From Cannabis sativa (Eukaryota > Streptophyta > Magnoliopsida > Rosales > Cannabaceae): 64,000 nt of DNA. The notes under the pieces are model-generated. The model made no database searches. It saw only the letters and a program-made list of their open reading frames with translations, and was not told where the DNA came from. The position numbers and the translations under genes are program-made. The stretch is taken from assembly GCF_029168945.1 (NCBI RefSeq), contig NC_083603.1, positions 8,494,001 through 8,558,000 of the forward strand, read 5' to 3'. Position 1 is the first letter of the stretch. Each line of letters opens with the position of its first letter. Positions 22,761-33,613 of this stretch are shown in pieces.

Positions 22761-24938
22761 GATCTAAATAATCTTTGAAACAATACAACAAAAAGAGAAA
22801 AAAATTATTACCATAATTAAGGGATCGAATCTGTATAAAAAAAAAATTCTCATGTTCTTATTGCTCATAGATATTATTTAATTATTATTTTTAATTATAA
22901 TTCCATCACTTTAAACACGCAGTGTCATTGTCTAAAATCAAAGTCAAATTAGCTAAAAGTCAAAACAAAATATTTAATAGAAATTAATTAATAAATATTG
23001 AAAAAATAACAAAAAGGTAATAAAAATCTGAATTTACAATATTTTGTATTTTTATAGGTTTTTTTTTTTAAATAAAAATACGGACTATTATTTTAGGGTT
23101 ATTAAAAGAAAATTTACTTTTGATTGATGCTATATTGTATTATGTTTCCACAACGAGAAAATAATGTTGCGAAAAAATGTAAATAAAAAAACTGAAAAAA
23201 AAAATAACAGTCCATAAAAAATGTAAGAACAAATCATAATAAATAAATAAAAAAAAAAAAAAGTACAATTTTAGGTGATTTTATGTGTTTTGTGTAAAGT
23301 TTCCTATTTTATATGTAGAAATGGAATGCAAATTAAGCAAATCGTAGTATAGTAATATACGTATACCATCTAGTATCATTTGATATTAATAAAAGGACCA
23401 TTTTTCTTTATTTTCTTATTGGAAAACTGACAAAATATAATTAAATCAACTTCAAAGTACAATTAATTTAGCAAGTTGTACAAATGATGTGCCCCATAAA
23501 ATATTATTAAAAGAAATGCAATTCTGTATATATTTTTCTCAATCAATTTGTATAATGAATCCTGCTAGTGCTACTGCTATATATATATTTAAAATAAAGA
23601 ATATTTATTAACACAATAATAACAATGGGTAGTACTAGCAATTTGAGCAGCCAATATTACTACTACTTGTTCTTCCTTTGGTTCTTGTCTTGTCTTTTCC
23701 TTTTAGTACATTCTATAAACAAATCATGGGTTTTGTTAACACATGGATTAATGGTGAGAAATCCAAACCATCCCTTCATAATCTACTCAATTATCCCATT
23801 GTTAACTCATTGCTTCCATGAAAATACTCCATATTAATCCCTCTCTATCCATTTCCTTAATTATTTCTTCTATCTTAAACTTTCATGAATTCTTCTTCAG
23901 ATAACTGATCAAGATCAGTATTATGTCAAAACAGGTTTTTTTTTTGTTTTCTCTTCTTTTATTATAAGAGCTTTGCAACTGAAGAAATAAATCATTAGCT
24001 TTGTTGGTTTGTTTGACCTATTTTAAGTTACTTTGCCTTTGGATGTAATGTGAATATATGTGCTTAATTATATTTTGGACTTTAATTTTGTTTTGCTTTT
24101 CGTTTTGAGTTAAAGGGAGTTTCATAATCATAATCTTAGTGCCTGGTTACTATGAATTGGGCTCGATTATGAAATGAATGAGGTTAACTTATTATTAGAA
24201 GCTGAACGAGACAAAGAGTACTAGCCATGTACTCATTGTAATTTAAGAATTTTTTTATTTTAACTTCAAAATAATTTTTTTATATTTTTATAGAAATTTA
24301 CATAGCAATCTACATAAAACCAACTTAAATTGTAACTAAAATCTAGATAACAATGTAATTGCTCTAGTTCAAGGTAAAAAGATACAATGTAATTGTGTCA
24401 GTTGTTCGAAAATTCTGTTGATTTGGAAAACAAATAGAAACATAACAAATAATTAATAGGGATAATAACCATATTTAGTTACAAAAAATCTGCTACTCTT
24501 TTGGAATTTTTAAAAGGGATAATAACCATATTTAGTTACAGAAACTAAAAAAAAAAAAAAATCTTATTTTACTAAATTACTAGTCCAAAAAAAATTCTAG
24601 AATTATTTATTCCCATCCCTTTTTTTTATTTTATTACTGTAGATAGCCTTTTCTATGACTGAGATATTCTTTACTAGTTCAAATTAATAGCAAAAATTGG
24701 CATTGTCGTTATGTACAGATATCTATAGTCCTACACAAAACCATCCTAAAATGATGGTGAATTACAAAATTAACAAATAATGGTGATTAAGTACCATCAC
24801 CAAAGACAAAATTCAATTATAGCATAAATTGGGGCAATCCTACAATCATCGGAAGATGATCAAGTTTCAGCTCAGCAAAGGGGTTTTTGCCCGAGCTCCT
24901 GCCCTCTTAACTCCTCACTGCTTCAAATTGTAGGGATA
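22761..24938. other. Intergenic region downstream of UVI4/OSD1, with one possible small ORF
   Basis: AT-rich. A 28-base direct repeat of GGGATAATAACCATATTTAG type occurs at about 24458 and 24517. Apart from the small ORF at 23625 nothing is supported. Confidence 0.4.
23625..23837 (+). CDS. Possible small secreted or membrane peptide, 70 codons, unrecognised
   Basis: The ATG at 23625 lies in a favourable AACAATGGG context behind a TA-rich stretch. The predicted peptide starts MGSTSNLSSQYYYY, followed by a strongly hydrophobic segment (residues about 15-30, LFFLWFLSCLFLLVHS) that could act as a signal peptide or anchor. The C-terminal part has no known peptide-hormone motif. A GT donor after codon 43 (ATG|GTGAGA, about 23753) and an acceptor CTTCTTCAG near 23900 would give an alternative spliced C-terminus. 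I cannot choose between these, and the frame may be fortuitous. No neighbouring gene suggests a function. Confidence 0.3.
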   Translation: MGSTSNLSSQYYYYLFFLWFLSCLFLLVHSINKSWVLLTHGLMVRNPNHPFIIYSIIPLLTHCFHENTPY

Positions 24939-26429
24939 TTACCTCATTGTCATCAAGGTTCGGACCCTTTTTTCTCTTTCGGCTCTTTTGGCAGTGGGAG
25001 TTCTCCTCAGCTTCTGCAACTCCTCCATTACTACCTTCTCAACTTTGTCAATGGAGTTGAGAAGTTTCTTCTGTGGAGTCAAGCAATCTGAATCATCCCC
25101 AGTTGTCTGATTGGCTATTCCACGCAAAATCTTTGGAACTTTGCCAACCGAACTAACTGAAGGCGGGAAAAGCTTGGTGCTCCTCACAGCCGTATATGGA
25201 GTAGTAGCATCATAACGATTCTGCTCCAGTGGAGCAGCTGAAGGAGATGCAAAAACCCCAAGGTCCTGTGCTGTAGGACTGCCCATCTCTAGGCCGCTTC
25301 CAGATTCTCTCAATAGAGCCCTTCTCCTTTCAATAGCCTGGAAAGAGTTCAAAAGATTGATCTTAATTCAAATGTTATCAAACACTGATCACTTATCATC
25401 AAAATGCTAATTGATCTTAATCATGAATAATTATAAGAAACAAACACAGAAAAGCAGTACTTTCAGTCAAAAAGAGGAAAAATACTACAAGCAGGTTTAC
25501 GAAATTGACAAATCACAAGGCATCAAAGCATTATTTTTCTCTCAGGACAGAAAAGTTATGATAACTACTATTTTCAATCATGTTTCCTATGTAGAAAGTT
25601 TACTAAAATGGTTAACAAACTATGATAGCTACATTCCCAATATAAATGCACAAACTCTTAAAAAAAAACTCCATATTATAAAAAATTCAAAGGCAATGCG
25701 GATTGGACCTAATGATACCCTTATTGACCTAACATAAAAGCCCTATATCTATGCCATCGAAAATGAAGGGAAACAACAAATAAAGAATCCAAGATAACCA
25801 AATACAGTTAGATATTATCTCTAAACAAATTAAGGGTTAAACATCAAATTACATTGCAGGCAAACTAAAGCCCACGTTGATTCTACCAGGACCAAATTGT
25901 AAAAGTAACATAATCAAGTCAAACTTAATGTCAAACCAATTATTGTACCACAAAACAGTAGTAAACCACATTCAATTTAAATCATGATAAAAACAACAGT
26001 CAATAAACAGTTTCACGAAACAAAAATACATACTCTTGTAATTGCAGTGACATCACGCAGAGGGGTTCTTGGGTACCAAGAAGGTAACTGTGTGGTCCGG
26101 TTTCGTCCCCGTCCACGACCCCATCCCCGACGAGTGGTTCCAGACATGGGTGTGCTCTCCCTCCGCCAGGTCCCAGCTCTTGGGGACACCAAACTCTCTC
26201 TTCTGACCCCGCCACCATCTTCTCTTGCAGCCCCAAAACCCACCGGAGTACCAAGAACAGCCGCCGTCGTTGGTGTCGCGGTTGTCGTTTGTAGCATGGG
26301 CGGAGATCCAATCAAGGTTCGAGCCACCACGGGCTCATCGACCAGAACACCAAAACTATTAGATCTCCGTTGAGTGAAAATTCCGGCCACGTCAACAGGC
26401 CTTGACAATCTGTCTCTAGACTCCGGCAT
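24939..26429 (-). CDS. UVI4/OSD1-like: UVI4/OSD1 (POLYCHOME/GIGAS CELL) family APC/C inhibitor, two coding exons
   Basis: Exon 1 is 26429..26034 and exon 2 is 25337..24939, joined in phase 0 by a 696-base intron (donor AAGA|GTATGT, acceptor TTTCCAG|GCTATT); the product is 264 residues. The start is fixed by [18 protein letters not shown], the conserved N-terminus of the family. RDRL (5-8) resembles a D-box. A Gly/Arg-rich stretch (about 103-112) precedes [24 protein letters not shown], the family's most conserved block, which spans the splice junction. The chain ends TLMTMR, the C-terminal Met-Arg tail. In Arabidopsis these nuclear proteins restrain the anaphase-promoting complex: UVI4 limits endoreduplication and OSD1 drives the meiotic divisions. 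Which paralogue this is cannot be decided here. Exon 1 is GC-rich and intact. Confidence 0.9.
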
Positions 26430-26900
26430 AGCTTGCCTTTTTACTGAAATTACGAATATTAAAATGTTAAAAAGACTGAAATGAAGAAAACAACAAAACC
26501 CAAAACCCATTTCCAAACAGACATAGAACTCAAATCTTTCATTTGATCAGAACCGAGTTTTGTTCGTACAGATTAATCTCAAAAAGAAATGAAGCCACTA
26601 CAGTGAGAACAGAAACAAAAACAAAGAACTGAGATCCCATTTCTTACAGAAACTGAGATTTGAGATGAACTCATCTCAAGAACAGCAAAAACAAACGAAA
26701 CACAAATCAGAGTTGAGAAATGAAAAATGAGCAGCAGGAGATTGAGATTACCTTATCTGAAGAAGGAAATGCACAGGTTATGGAGGCTGATTCCGTTGAA
26801 AGTATCAGATGGAGGCCTCTCTGTTTGAAGAACTGAGTAGAGAAGAGGGAGAGAGAGAGAGAAAGAGAGAGAAGTCTTTGAGAGAAAGACCGGAATTGGC
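26430..26900 (-). promoter_or_regulatory. 5' leader and promoter-proximal region of UVI4/OSD1-like gene
   Basis: Read on the minus strand, a GA/CT-rich stretch (26845-26875) is followed by a candidate untranslated exon ending TTCAGATAAG|GTAATC at about 26753. A candidate acceptor (ATTTCAG) lies near 26446, just before the start codon. This implies a leader intron of about 300 bases, inferred from splice-site sequence only. Confidence 0.45.
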
Positions 26901-27372
26901 AAATTTTTCAAAGTGAAAAATGGGCGGTATTATAGATCAAAATTCCTTCTCCCCCTAAAAAATTTCACGTGTTTTTTTTCTTTTTTTTTTTTTTTTGGAA
27001 AAAAAATTCAAGTGTTGAGTCGGGTAATAAGGACACGTGTTTTTTTTATTATTTTTTTTATGTTATTTTTTTAAAATTAAAATTATTGTTTTATTTATTT
27101 TTTTTATTTGGTGGTGCGATTCAAATTTCAAACTTGATAGTACGAGCGGGAATGTAAGTAGGTTTATAAAACAGACTGTGCCCAAGTTTTCCTCAGATTT
27201 CACTTGAGTTTGTAAAACAGATTTGAAAATTACAATAATGCCCAAATTCAAAATACCCCAACTTTATAGCTTTTTTGAAACTTGACAATACTTTACAAAT
27301 TGTATAAAAAAACATTTTTTAAAAAAAATAAATAAAAAAATCATTCATTAGTAATCATATGTGGTTGATTTT
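26901..27372. other. AT-rich intergenic sequence
   Basis: Contains T-homopolymers (about 26970-26995) and no recognised gene. Small frames are low-complexity. Confidence 0.4.
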
Positions 27373-27373
27373 G

Positions 27374-30300
27374 AGAAAATTACACTTAGTATGAGATTTT
27401 AAAAGTTCTTATGATAACTATGGCACATTTAAGTTTGGCCAATTTATATGGTATTTTTTTGTTTATTGGCACTTCCAATTGTAGAATCCAATTTATGCTG
27501 TGGAAGAGTGCTTTGGCTTCCATTTCATGGGAAGCAAAGTTGCCAACTAGAGGCTTCGACATGACAGCAAGAACAGAACCTGTCGAGTAACACCAATGAT
27601 ATGTCTGTGTGCGTCCACAGCAGCATCCACGTTGAGTTTGAGAGATGAGTGAGGTGGAGGTCGCCACGGTATAGGAGGAGGAGCAACCAGATTTTGTTGG
27701 GAAGTATTTGTTGCAGCAGATGCCACCTGATGTGGAGTGGAAGATGCAGTTGAAGGCTTGAATTTCTGCTGGGTCGTGCGATCTTGCTGCAAGTAATTAG
27801 CAGCAAACAAGGCAATAGATCTTGCTGGTTTAGCCTTGTTACCATGAACCACACGGTTTCGCTCAGTCCAAATACACCACAAAATACAAATTATATGCTC
27901 CATTTCTGGTTTGGTGAAGATGCTTGATAGATGCAGGAGATAATCACCATTGATCATTGTAGAAGTGGAAGTCCAATCAAGATTGTAATCTGCAGAACGC
28001 CACACTGAACGGGCATACTTACAACCAAAGAAAGCATGACCAATCGATTCCCAAGCTTGATGACAAAGAGAGCAAGTAGCATTTGTTATGACTTTTCTTC
28101 GGACAAGAGAAGTGGCTACAGGTAGCGCATCTTGAAGAACTCGCCAAACGAAGATCTTAATCTTTTGTGGAAGATTCAAAGACCAGAAGAAATTCCATTG
28201 GCCAGGTGCGGAGGAGGTAGCAGCAGGCTGTAGACAGTCCTCAAGTTCAGTGGCAAGATGATAACTCGACTGGACACTATAAATTCTGGAGTTGGTGTGA
28301 TGCCAAATCAAAGCATCAGTACTCTGAAAATAGCTAATAGGGATTGTAAGAATTTTTTCCACATCAACCATTGAAAAGAAGCTTTCCAAAAGAGGAACAT
28401 TCCATTCACGGTCTTCTGAAATAAAATCAGCAACCACAGCTGATGGAGGTCCAGTGTAATAGGTTGGTTTGAAATTATAACATCCTGGAATCCATGGGTC
28501 CGAACCACAGTTAATTTGTCTTCCATCACCAACTTTCCAACGAAGACCAGCTTTGATAAGTTCTCGGCCATATAGAATTCCCTGCCATGTTAAAGATGTC
28601 CGAGGGAAATATCTGCCTTTGAGAATTTTGGACAGCAATGATGATGGATGATTGAGTATTCGCCAGGCTTGCTTTGCAAGAAGTGCTTGATTGAAGTGAA
28701 CAAAAGAACGAAATCCCATACCTCCATGTGATTTTGTTTTGCATAGCAGCTTCCAATTTTTCCAATGGATTCTGTTGCCCGATTCAGTTTTCCCCCACCA
28801 AAAATTTGCCATCATTGATTCAAGTTGATTGCATGTAGTAATTGGAAGTTGGAAACAACTCATGGCAAAAGTTGGAATTGATTGAACCACCGCTTTTAGC
28901 AAGACTTCTTTACCCCCAACTGAAAAAAAAAAATATTCACTCCAAGTATTCATTAATCTCCACACCTTATCTTTGATTTCTCTGAAAAGTTGCTGCTTGT
29001 TCCTACCCGAATAAGATGGAAGCCCCAAGTATTTTTCATGACACTCGCTTATTGGCATTGCAAGGTGTTGATGAAAGAAAATTTGGCTAGCCAAAGTGGT
29101 TTTTATGGTATTTGATATGCCATATATATGTAATTAGGTTTCTAAATCCCATATTTAATGTTTTTATTTGTTTAGGAAGTTTTATTTGTCATTGATGCCG
29201 GAAGTCACCGGAGTTTGCTGCCGGTGCCGGAAAATTCGCCGGAGTAGCGGTCAGTGATGAAAAGTCGTCGAAGTTGCTACCGGCGCTGGAAAATTCGTCG
29301 GAATTGGCATTGTCGCCGGAAAAATCACAAAGAAACCGGTTTCTTGAAGTCTAAGAAACTCTCAAGAAACTGGTTTCTTGGTGATTTTTTCCGTTGACAA
29401 TGCCAATTCTGATGACTTTTCTGACGCTAGCAGCTACTCCGGCGACTTTTCCGACACCGACAGTAAACTTCAGAAAAGTCATCAGAATTGGCATAGTCGC
29501 CGAAAAAATTACCAAGAAACTGGTTTCTGGTTTCTTGATGAAGAAACCAGTTTTTTGGTAATTTTTCTGGTAATTTTTCTGACGACAATGGCAATTCTGA
29601 CGAATTTTCTGGCGTTGGTAGCAACTCTGACGACTAATACACCGGCAGCTACTCCGGTGACTTTTTCAGAACCGACATTAAACTCTGGGAAATTCGTTAG
29701 AATTGGCATTGTCGCCGGAAAAATTATCGGAAAAATCACCAAGAAATTAGTTTTTTTTCTTCATCAAGAAATTTCTTGGTAATTTTTTTGTATTTTTTTT
29801 CTCTATTTGGTTGATTGATGAAATTGGTTTCAATTATTTTTCAGTGTATATCATTTTTGTTTTGTTTTCACAATCTTTATTATTGTTGTGTAACAAAATT
29901 AGTTCTTTGCTCAAGAAACCACTTTCTTGGTGAAGAAACCAGTTTCTTGATGAAAAAACCACTTTCTTGGTGATTTTTCTGATGATTTTGCTGGCGACAA
30001 TGCCAATTCTGACGACTTTTTTTACGCCGGCAATAACTCCGGCAATTTTTCCAACACCAGGAACTACTCCGACAACTTTTTCGGCACCGACATCAAACTC
30101 CAGAATAGTCGTCGAACTTGGCATTGTCACTGGTAAAATTACTGGAAAAATCACCACGAAACCGGTTTCTTGAGTTTCTTCATCAAGAAACTAGTTTCTT
30201 AGTGATTTTTCCAGTGACAATGCTAATTCTGACGACTTTTTCGGCGCCGGCTGCAACTCCGACGACTTTTCCGGTACCGGCGGCTACTCCGATGACTTTT

Positions 30301-30621
30301 TCGGTGCCTGCAGTAAACTCCGGTGACTTTTCCGGCACGAGTGACAACTTCGGCAATCACTATAGTTTTATTTGTTTTATTTTTTTTAAAAAAAATAAAT
30401 ATAAAGGGAATTTTAATATTTTTTGTGGTAATTTAATTAAGTTTTTATTTTTTATGAATTTTAAATTCATATTTCTTTTTAATGTTTTATATGGTTTTTT
30501 TTCTAAAAAAACCATATTTTTAGTTTGATTGGTTAGATAATGCCATATTTAGTGGCATTTACTTTTTATACCATATTTATCATAACCTTAATAATTTTTC
30601 TCATATTTTTGAAAATAGCCC
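27374..30621. mobile_element. Mutator-like element, family 2 (copy 2), carrying an internal LINE fragment
   Basis: Inverted relative of 5002-6585. The left end reads GAGAAAATTACAC and the right end GAAAATAGCCC. Flanks share TTGATTTT (27365-27372 and 30622-30629), an eight- to nine-base duplication with at most one mismatch. Without the insert of about 1635 bp at 27466-29100 it would be about 1.6 kb, the length of copy 1. The GC-rich core (29200-30350) again carries 30-bp repeats and AAGAAACCGGTTTCTT palindromes in both orientations. No transposase is seen. Open frames in the core are repeat translations. Confidence 0.9.
27466..29100 (-). pseudogene. LINE ORF2 fragment (RT thumb to mid RNase H) inside the MULE
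   Basis: An open stretch (29094..27547) starts within reverse transcriptase at HEKYLGLPSYSGRNK and runs through GGKEVLLKAVVQSIP, FWWGKTE and GGMGFRSF. It continues through the zinc-binding RT region (about 28260-28010: PQKIKIFVWR, CSLCHQAWES, GHAFFGC) to the start of RNase H (LKLNVDAAVD). A frameshift near 27600 lets RNase H continue to about 27470 (EMEAKALFHSINWIL), where MULE sequence resumes. It lacks endonuclease, the RT catalytic core, the RNase H end, 3' UTR and poly(A). It belongs to a different LINE lineage from the copy at 11782. There is no LINE-type target duplication. Confidence 0.88.
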
Positions 30622-30639
30622 TTGATTTTTAACTAATGA

Positions 30640-31079
30640 TAGGGATGTTTGCAGTGTTGGTGGTGCGGTTTTTGACCATTTTTTCAAACCAACCCGCAGA
30701 AATTGCACTATAAAAAATGGTGCGGTGCAGTTTTTGCGGTTTTTACTATCACCAATAAATAAACTATCACAAATACGACACTTGTCAAAAATACTAGAAG
30801 ACTTGAAAATAAATATGAAAAAAATTGAGTTTCAATAATACAATAATTAGTGGACTTTGGATTGGACATTTACATATTGGACCTAAATAAATATAAAAAT
30901 TTGTATTTTTATAATGTGCGGTGCAGTGCAGTTTGAACCGCATATTAATAAATCAAAATCGCACCGCACCGCGCGGTTTAGGAAAAATTTAAATCGCGAC
31001 CGCACCGCAAAGAATTTCAAACTGTATTTTTACGGAGCGGGCGGTTTGAGCAGTTTGAGCAGTTTGATGAATACCCCTA
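30640..31079. mobile_element. hAT-type MITE, 440 bp
   Basis: Ends TAGGGATGTTTGCA and GATGAATACCCCTA are imperfect inverted repeats. Flanking octamers ACTAATGA and ACTAATTA (30632-30639 and 31080-31087) match at seven of eight bases. The interior repeats GTGCGGTGCGGTTT and AACCGCACCGC motifs. It inserted 18 bases outside the MULE. Confidence 0.8.
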
Positions 31080-31149
31080 ACTAATTATATCTATTTAAAT
31101 TGTGACCACGACCTACTGTTTTAGAAAACAATAACGCACATACACGAGT

Positions 31150-31390
31150 GTGCATAAATTGATCAAATCAAATGAAAATTGTTCTAATTATAACTGACCG
31201 TCAAACATTGAATATCCAATTGTGAATTATTCAGCTTAGATGTTATTTTTAAATATTCAATTGAATCGGATCGGATGTTGAATAGGTTGTTCAAAAATCT
31301 AATTCAACCAACATCCAACCAAACTAATTAGTATTTTTATTTAGTTTGGATGAGTAATTAAATTGTATATTGTTATACTAGTTCCAAACA
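31150..31390. mobile_element. Fragment of the hAT-type element seen at 6946
   Basis: Diverged match to about the first 225 bases of 6946-7480 (GTGTGCATAAA, AATATCCAATTGTGA, ACTAATTAGTATTTT). The right half is absent, so it is a truncated relic. Confidence 0.65.
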
Positions 31391-31640
31391 GCAAGACGAA
31401 ATTTAGCCAATAAAGGCTCATAAAGGTCACAATAATCATTTTTTTGAAATACTAAGTTCATAGAAGTAAGGATGCATAACTTCGAGATAGCCTCGCGGGG
31501 ACCTGCCCCTAATAGGGCAAGGATTCCCCATCTAAATGGAAAATGGGGCGAGGACGAGGATTATTTTTTGTCCTCGAATGTTAAACGAAGCGGGGACGGG
31601 GATGACACTCCCCGCCCCAATAGGAACTCACTTAATATAT
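31391..31640. other. Unassigned, GC-rich segment
   Basis: Inverted GGGGACGGGG/CCCCGCCCC-type words (31490-31620) suggest a further small DNA element, but I could not fix its ends. Confidence 0.3.
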
Positions 31641-32460
31641 CTTTTTATTAATATTTTATATTTTATAATATGTGTTTGTGTTAGTATAAAGATAATACAT
31701 ATGTGCATATAGTATACATGTTAGATTGTATGAGTTATATACTACCAACACTAGTACGGTTGAGGTACAGAGTGTATGTGGTACAGTTAACTGTTAAGAG
31801 GTATAACATATTGTTACCAACACTAGTACAGTTGAGGTACTGAGTGTATGTGATATAACAGCCAATTGTACTTGTAAGTAAAAAACTATCCCTACTGACA
31901 CTAGCACGTTAGAGGTGTTAAGTGCATATGGTAAAGAGGTTGGTAGTACTTCAGGGGTACAAACTATTTGTACTCTCTTCAAGAACGTTCGAGAATCATT
32001 ATACGCGTTGGACAAGGGTCAAACTGGTAACTAGCTGTATAGGAACCTGAGTTATGAGACAAATTATATGATTATATGTTTTATATTTTTCTTACTGAGT
32101 TTGTTGACTCATAGATATATTTACATGTATAGGTAAGGACAAGACAAAGGTTGAGCAACAATGAGTCTAGAGCTAAATAAAGATTGTACATATCGAGGCG
32201 GTTAGACCTGGAGTGTTAGGATCTTTGAGCTCATATTTTGATAGTGGTTGGGCAACACTATTATGTGTAACATTTTCAATATAGTTGTAAAATAAAAAAG
32301 GAGATCCTAGAACAGTATACTTTTATGTATTTATTATAAACTTATTTTAATCATGAAAATTTAAATTAATCACGTTTTTCAATAAAATATTTGATTGGCA
32401 AAGGAGTGTACATTAATTAAGAGAAAATATTGTAGCATACCTAAACTTAAGGGTATTCAT
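31641..32460 (+). mobile_element. Decayed LTR related to the solo LTR at 59963-62502
   Basis: CTTACTGAGTTTGTTGACTC, GGTAAGGACAAGACAAAGG, GATTGTACATATCGAGGCGG and the terminal TTAAATTAATCACG region follow the same order as in 61750-62500. It also has a duplicated CACTAGTACGGTTGAGGTAC module (31750 and 31822), recalling the 74-bp duplication of the better copy. The left boundary is not resolved. The right end is about 32460, where gypsy coding begins. Confidence 0.65.
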
Positions 32461-32546
32461 TGGACCACATCTAATGTATTTAGGCATTGAGAAACCACGT
32501 CTGTACATAACTCCGTCTAGGATTAGATACCGGGCAGTTTTCCTCC

Positions 32547-32837
32547 TCATTTTTCGGCTTCATTCTTGTTTTCGAGCAAGACTCTAGTCTGGAGGTATGG
32601 TGCTATGGGTGTCATCCAAGTTGGACTGTAATCCAACATGTATATTTCTTCTAGAATTGTGATGCTTAGTTCTTTTAAGAACTGTAGGGGCACAAAGTTT
32701 GCCTTGTCGGTTAGGGTGTTGCTTGCTAGACGGGTGAGGGCATCTGCTGTTGTATTCTCTTCTCTGGGGACTTGCCTTATAGTATAGCCTTCAAGCCAAC
32801 TTAATAAGTCTTGAATCTTGCTTAAATAGGCTATCAT
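32547..32837 (-). pseudogene. Gypsy RNase H C-terminal fragment
   Basis: The minus-strand frame contains YLSKIQDLLSWLEGYTIRQVPREENTTADALTRLAS. The PREEN-ADAL-RLAS signature marks the end of gypsy RNase H. The following integrase is absent. Confidence 0.85.
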
Positions 32838-33308
32838 CCTTTCACATCGGGTCGTATACTCATTAGGACTTGATTTATGACTAGTTGAGAGTCGTTATAT
32901 ATGTCCAGGTAATCAGCCCGCACTTCATGTGCTAACCTAAGGCTAGTAATGAAAGCTTCATATTTAGCCTCATTGTTGGAGGCCTTGAAACTAAACTTGA
33001 TTGCCCCGTGCAACTATTGCCCCAGGCATAATGAGGATAATCCCTGCACCGAACAGGTGGTTAGTACAGCTTCTGTCAACATGCAACTTCTAGGATGAAT
33101 TTTTGTGCTCTTGCTCTTGCTTCTTCTCTGGCTCTTCCTTTTCTCCCAAATCTTGAGAGATTTTAGGAGATATGCATGTACATTCAGCCACAAAATCGAG
33201 AAGAGCTTGGCCTTTTATAGCCAATATTGGTTGGTATGTGATCTCAAATTGGCTTAGTTCAATGGCCCACTTGAGTAGTCAGCCGAATGCTTCAAGCTTC
33301 TGTAACAC

Positions 33309-33613
33309 CTATCGCAATGGCTGGTCAGTGTATACTCTTATTGGGTGAGCTTGGAAGTATAACCTTAGCTTTCTTGAAGCTAAGAGCAAGTAGTATGTCA
33401 CCTTCTTCATGAGTGGGTCTTGACTTTCAGCGTTAATAATCCTTTTGCTGATGTAATATACTGAATGTTGAGCTCCATCTTCTTCTCTAATTAGGACTGC
33501 ACTTACAGCATATTCTGTAACAGCCAAGTATATGCATGATTCCTCATTATCCAAAGATTTTGATAGAATAGGAGGTTGAGCTAATTATTTCTTTAGCTCC
33601 TAGAATGTTGTTT
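33309..33613 (-). pseudogene. Gypsy RT/RNase H connection fragment
   Basis: The frame holds LYL/YLAVTEYAVSAVLIREEDG, YYISKRI and LRLYFQAHPIRVYTDQPL, the RNase H start typical of Ty3-gypsy. Its upstream edge (FxELK...PPILSKSLDN) continues directly from the RT sequence at 35486 once the solo LTR is ignored. Confidence 0.88.

Noticed and set aside
25411..25737. Plus-strand frame of 108 codons
   Set aside because: It lies within the UVI4/OSD1 intron, is AT-rich low-complexity sequence and has no recognisable motif.
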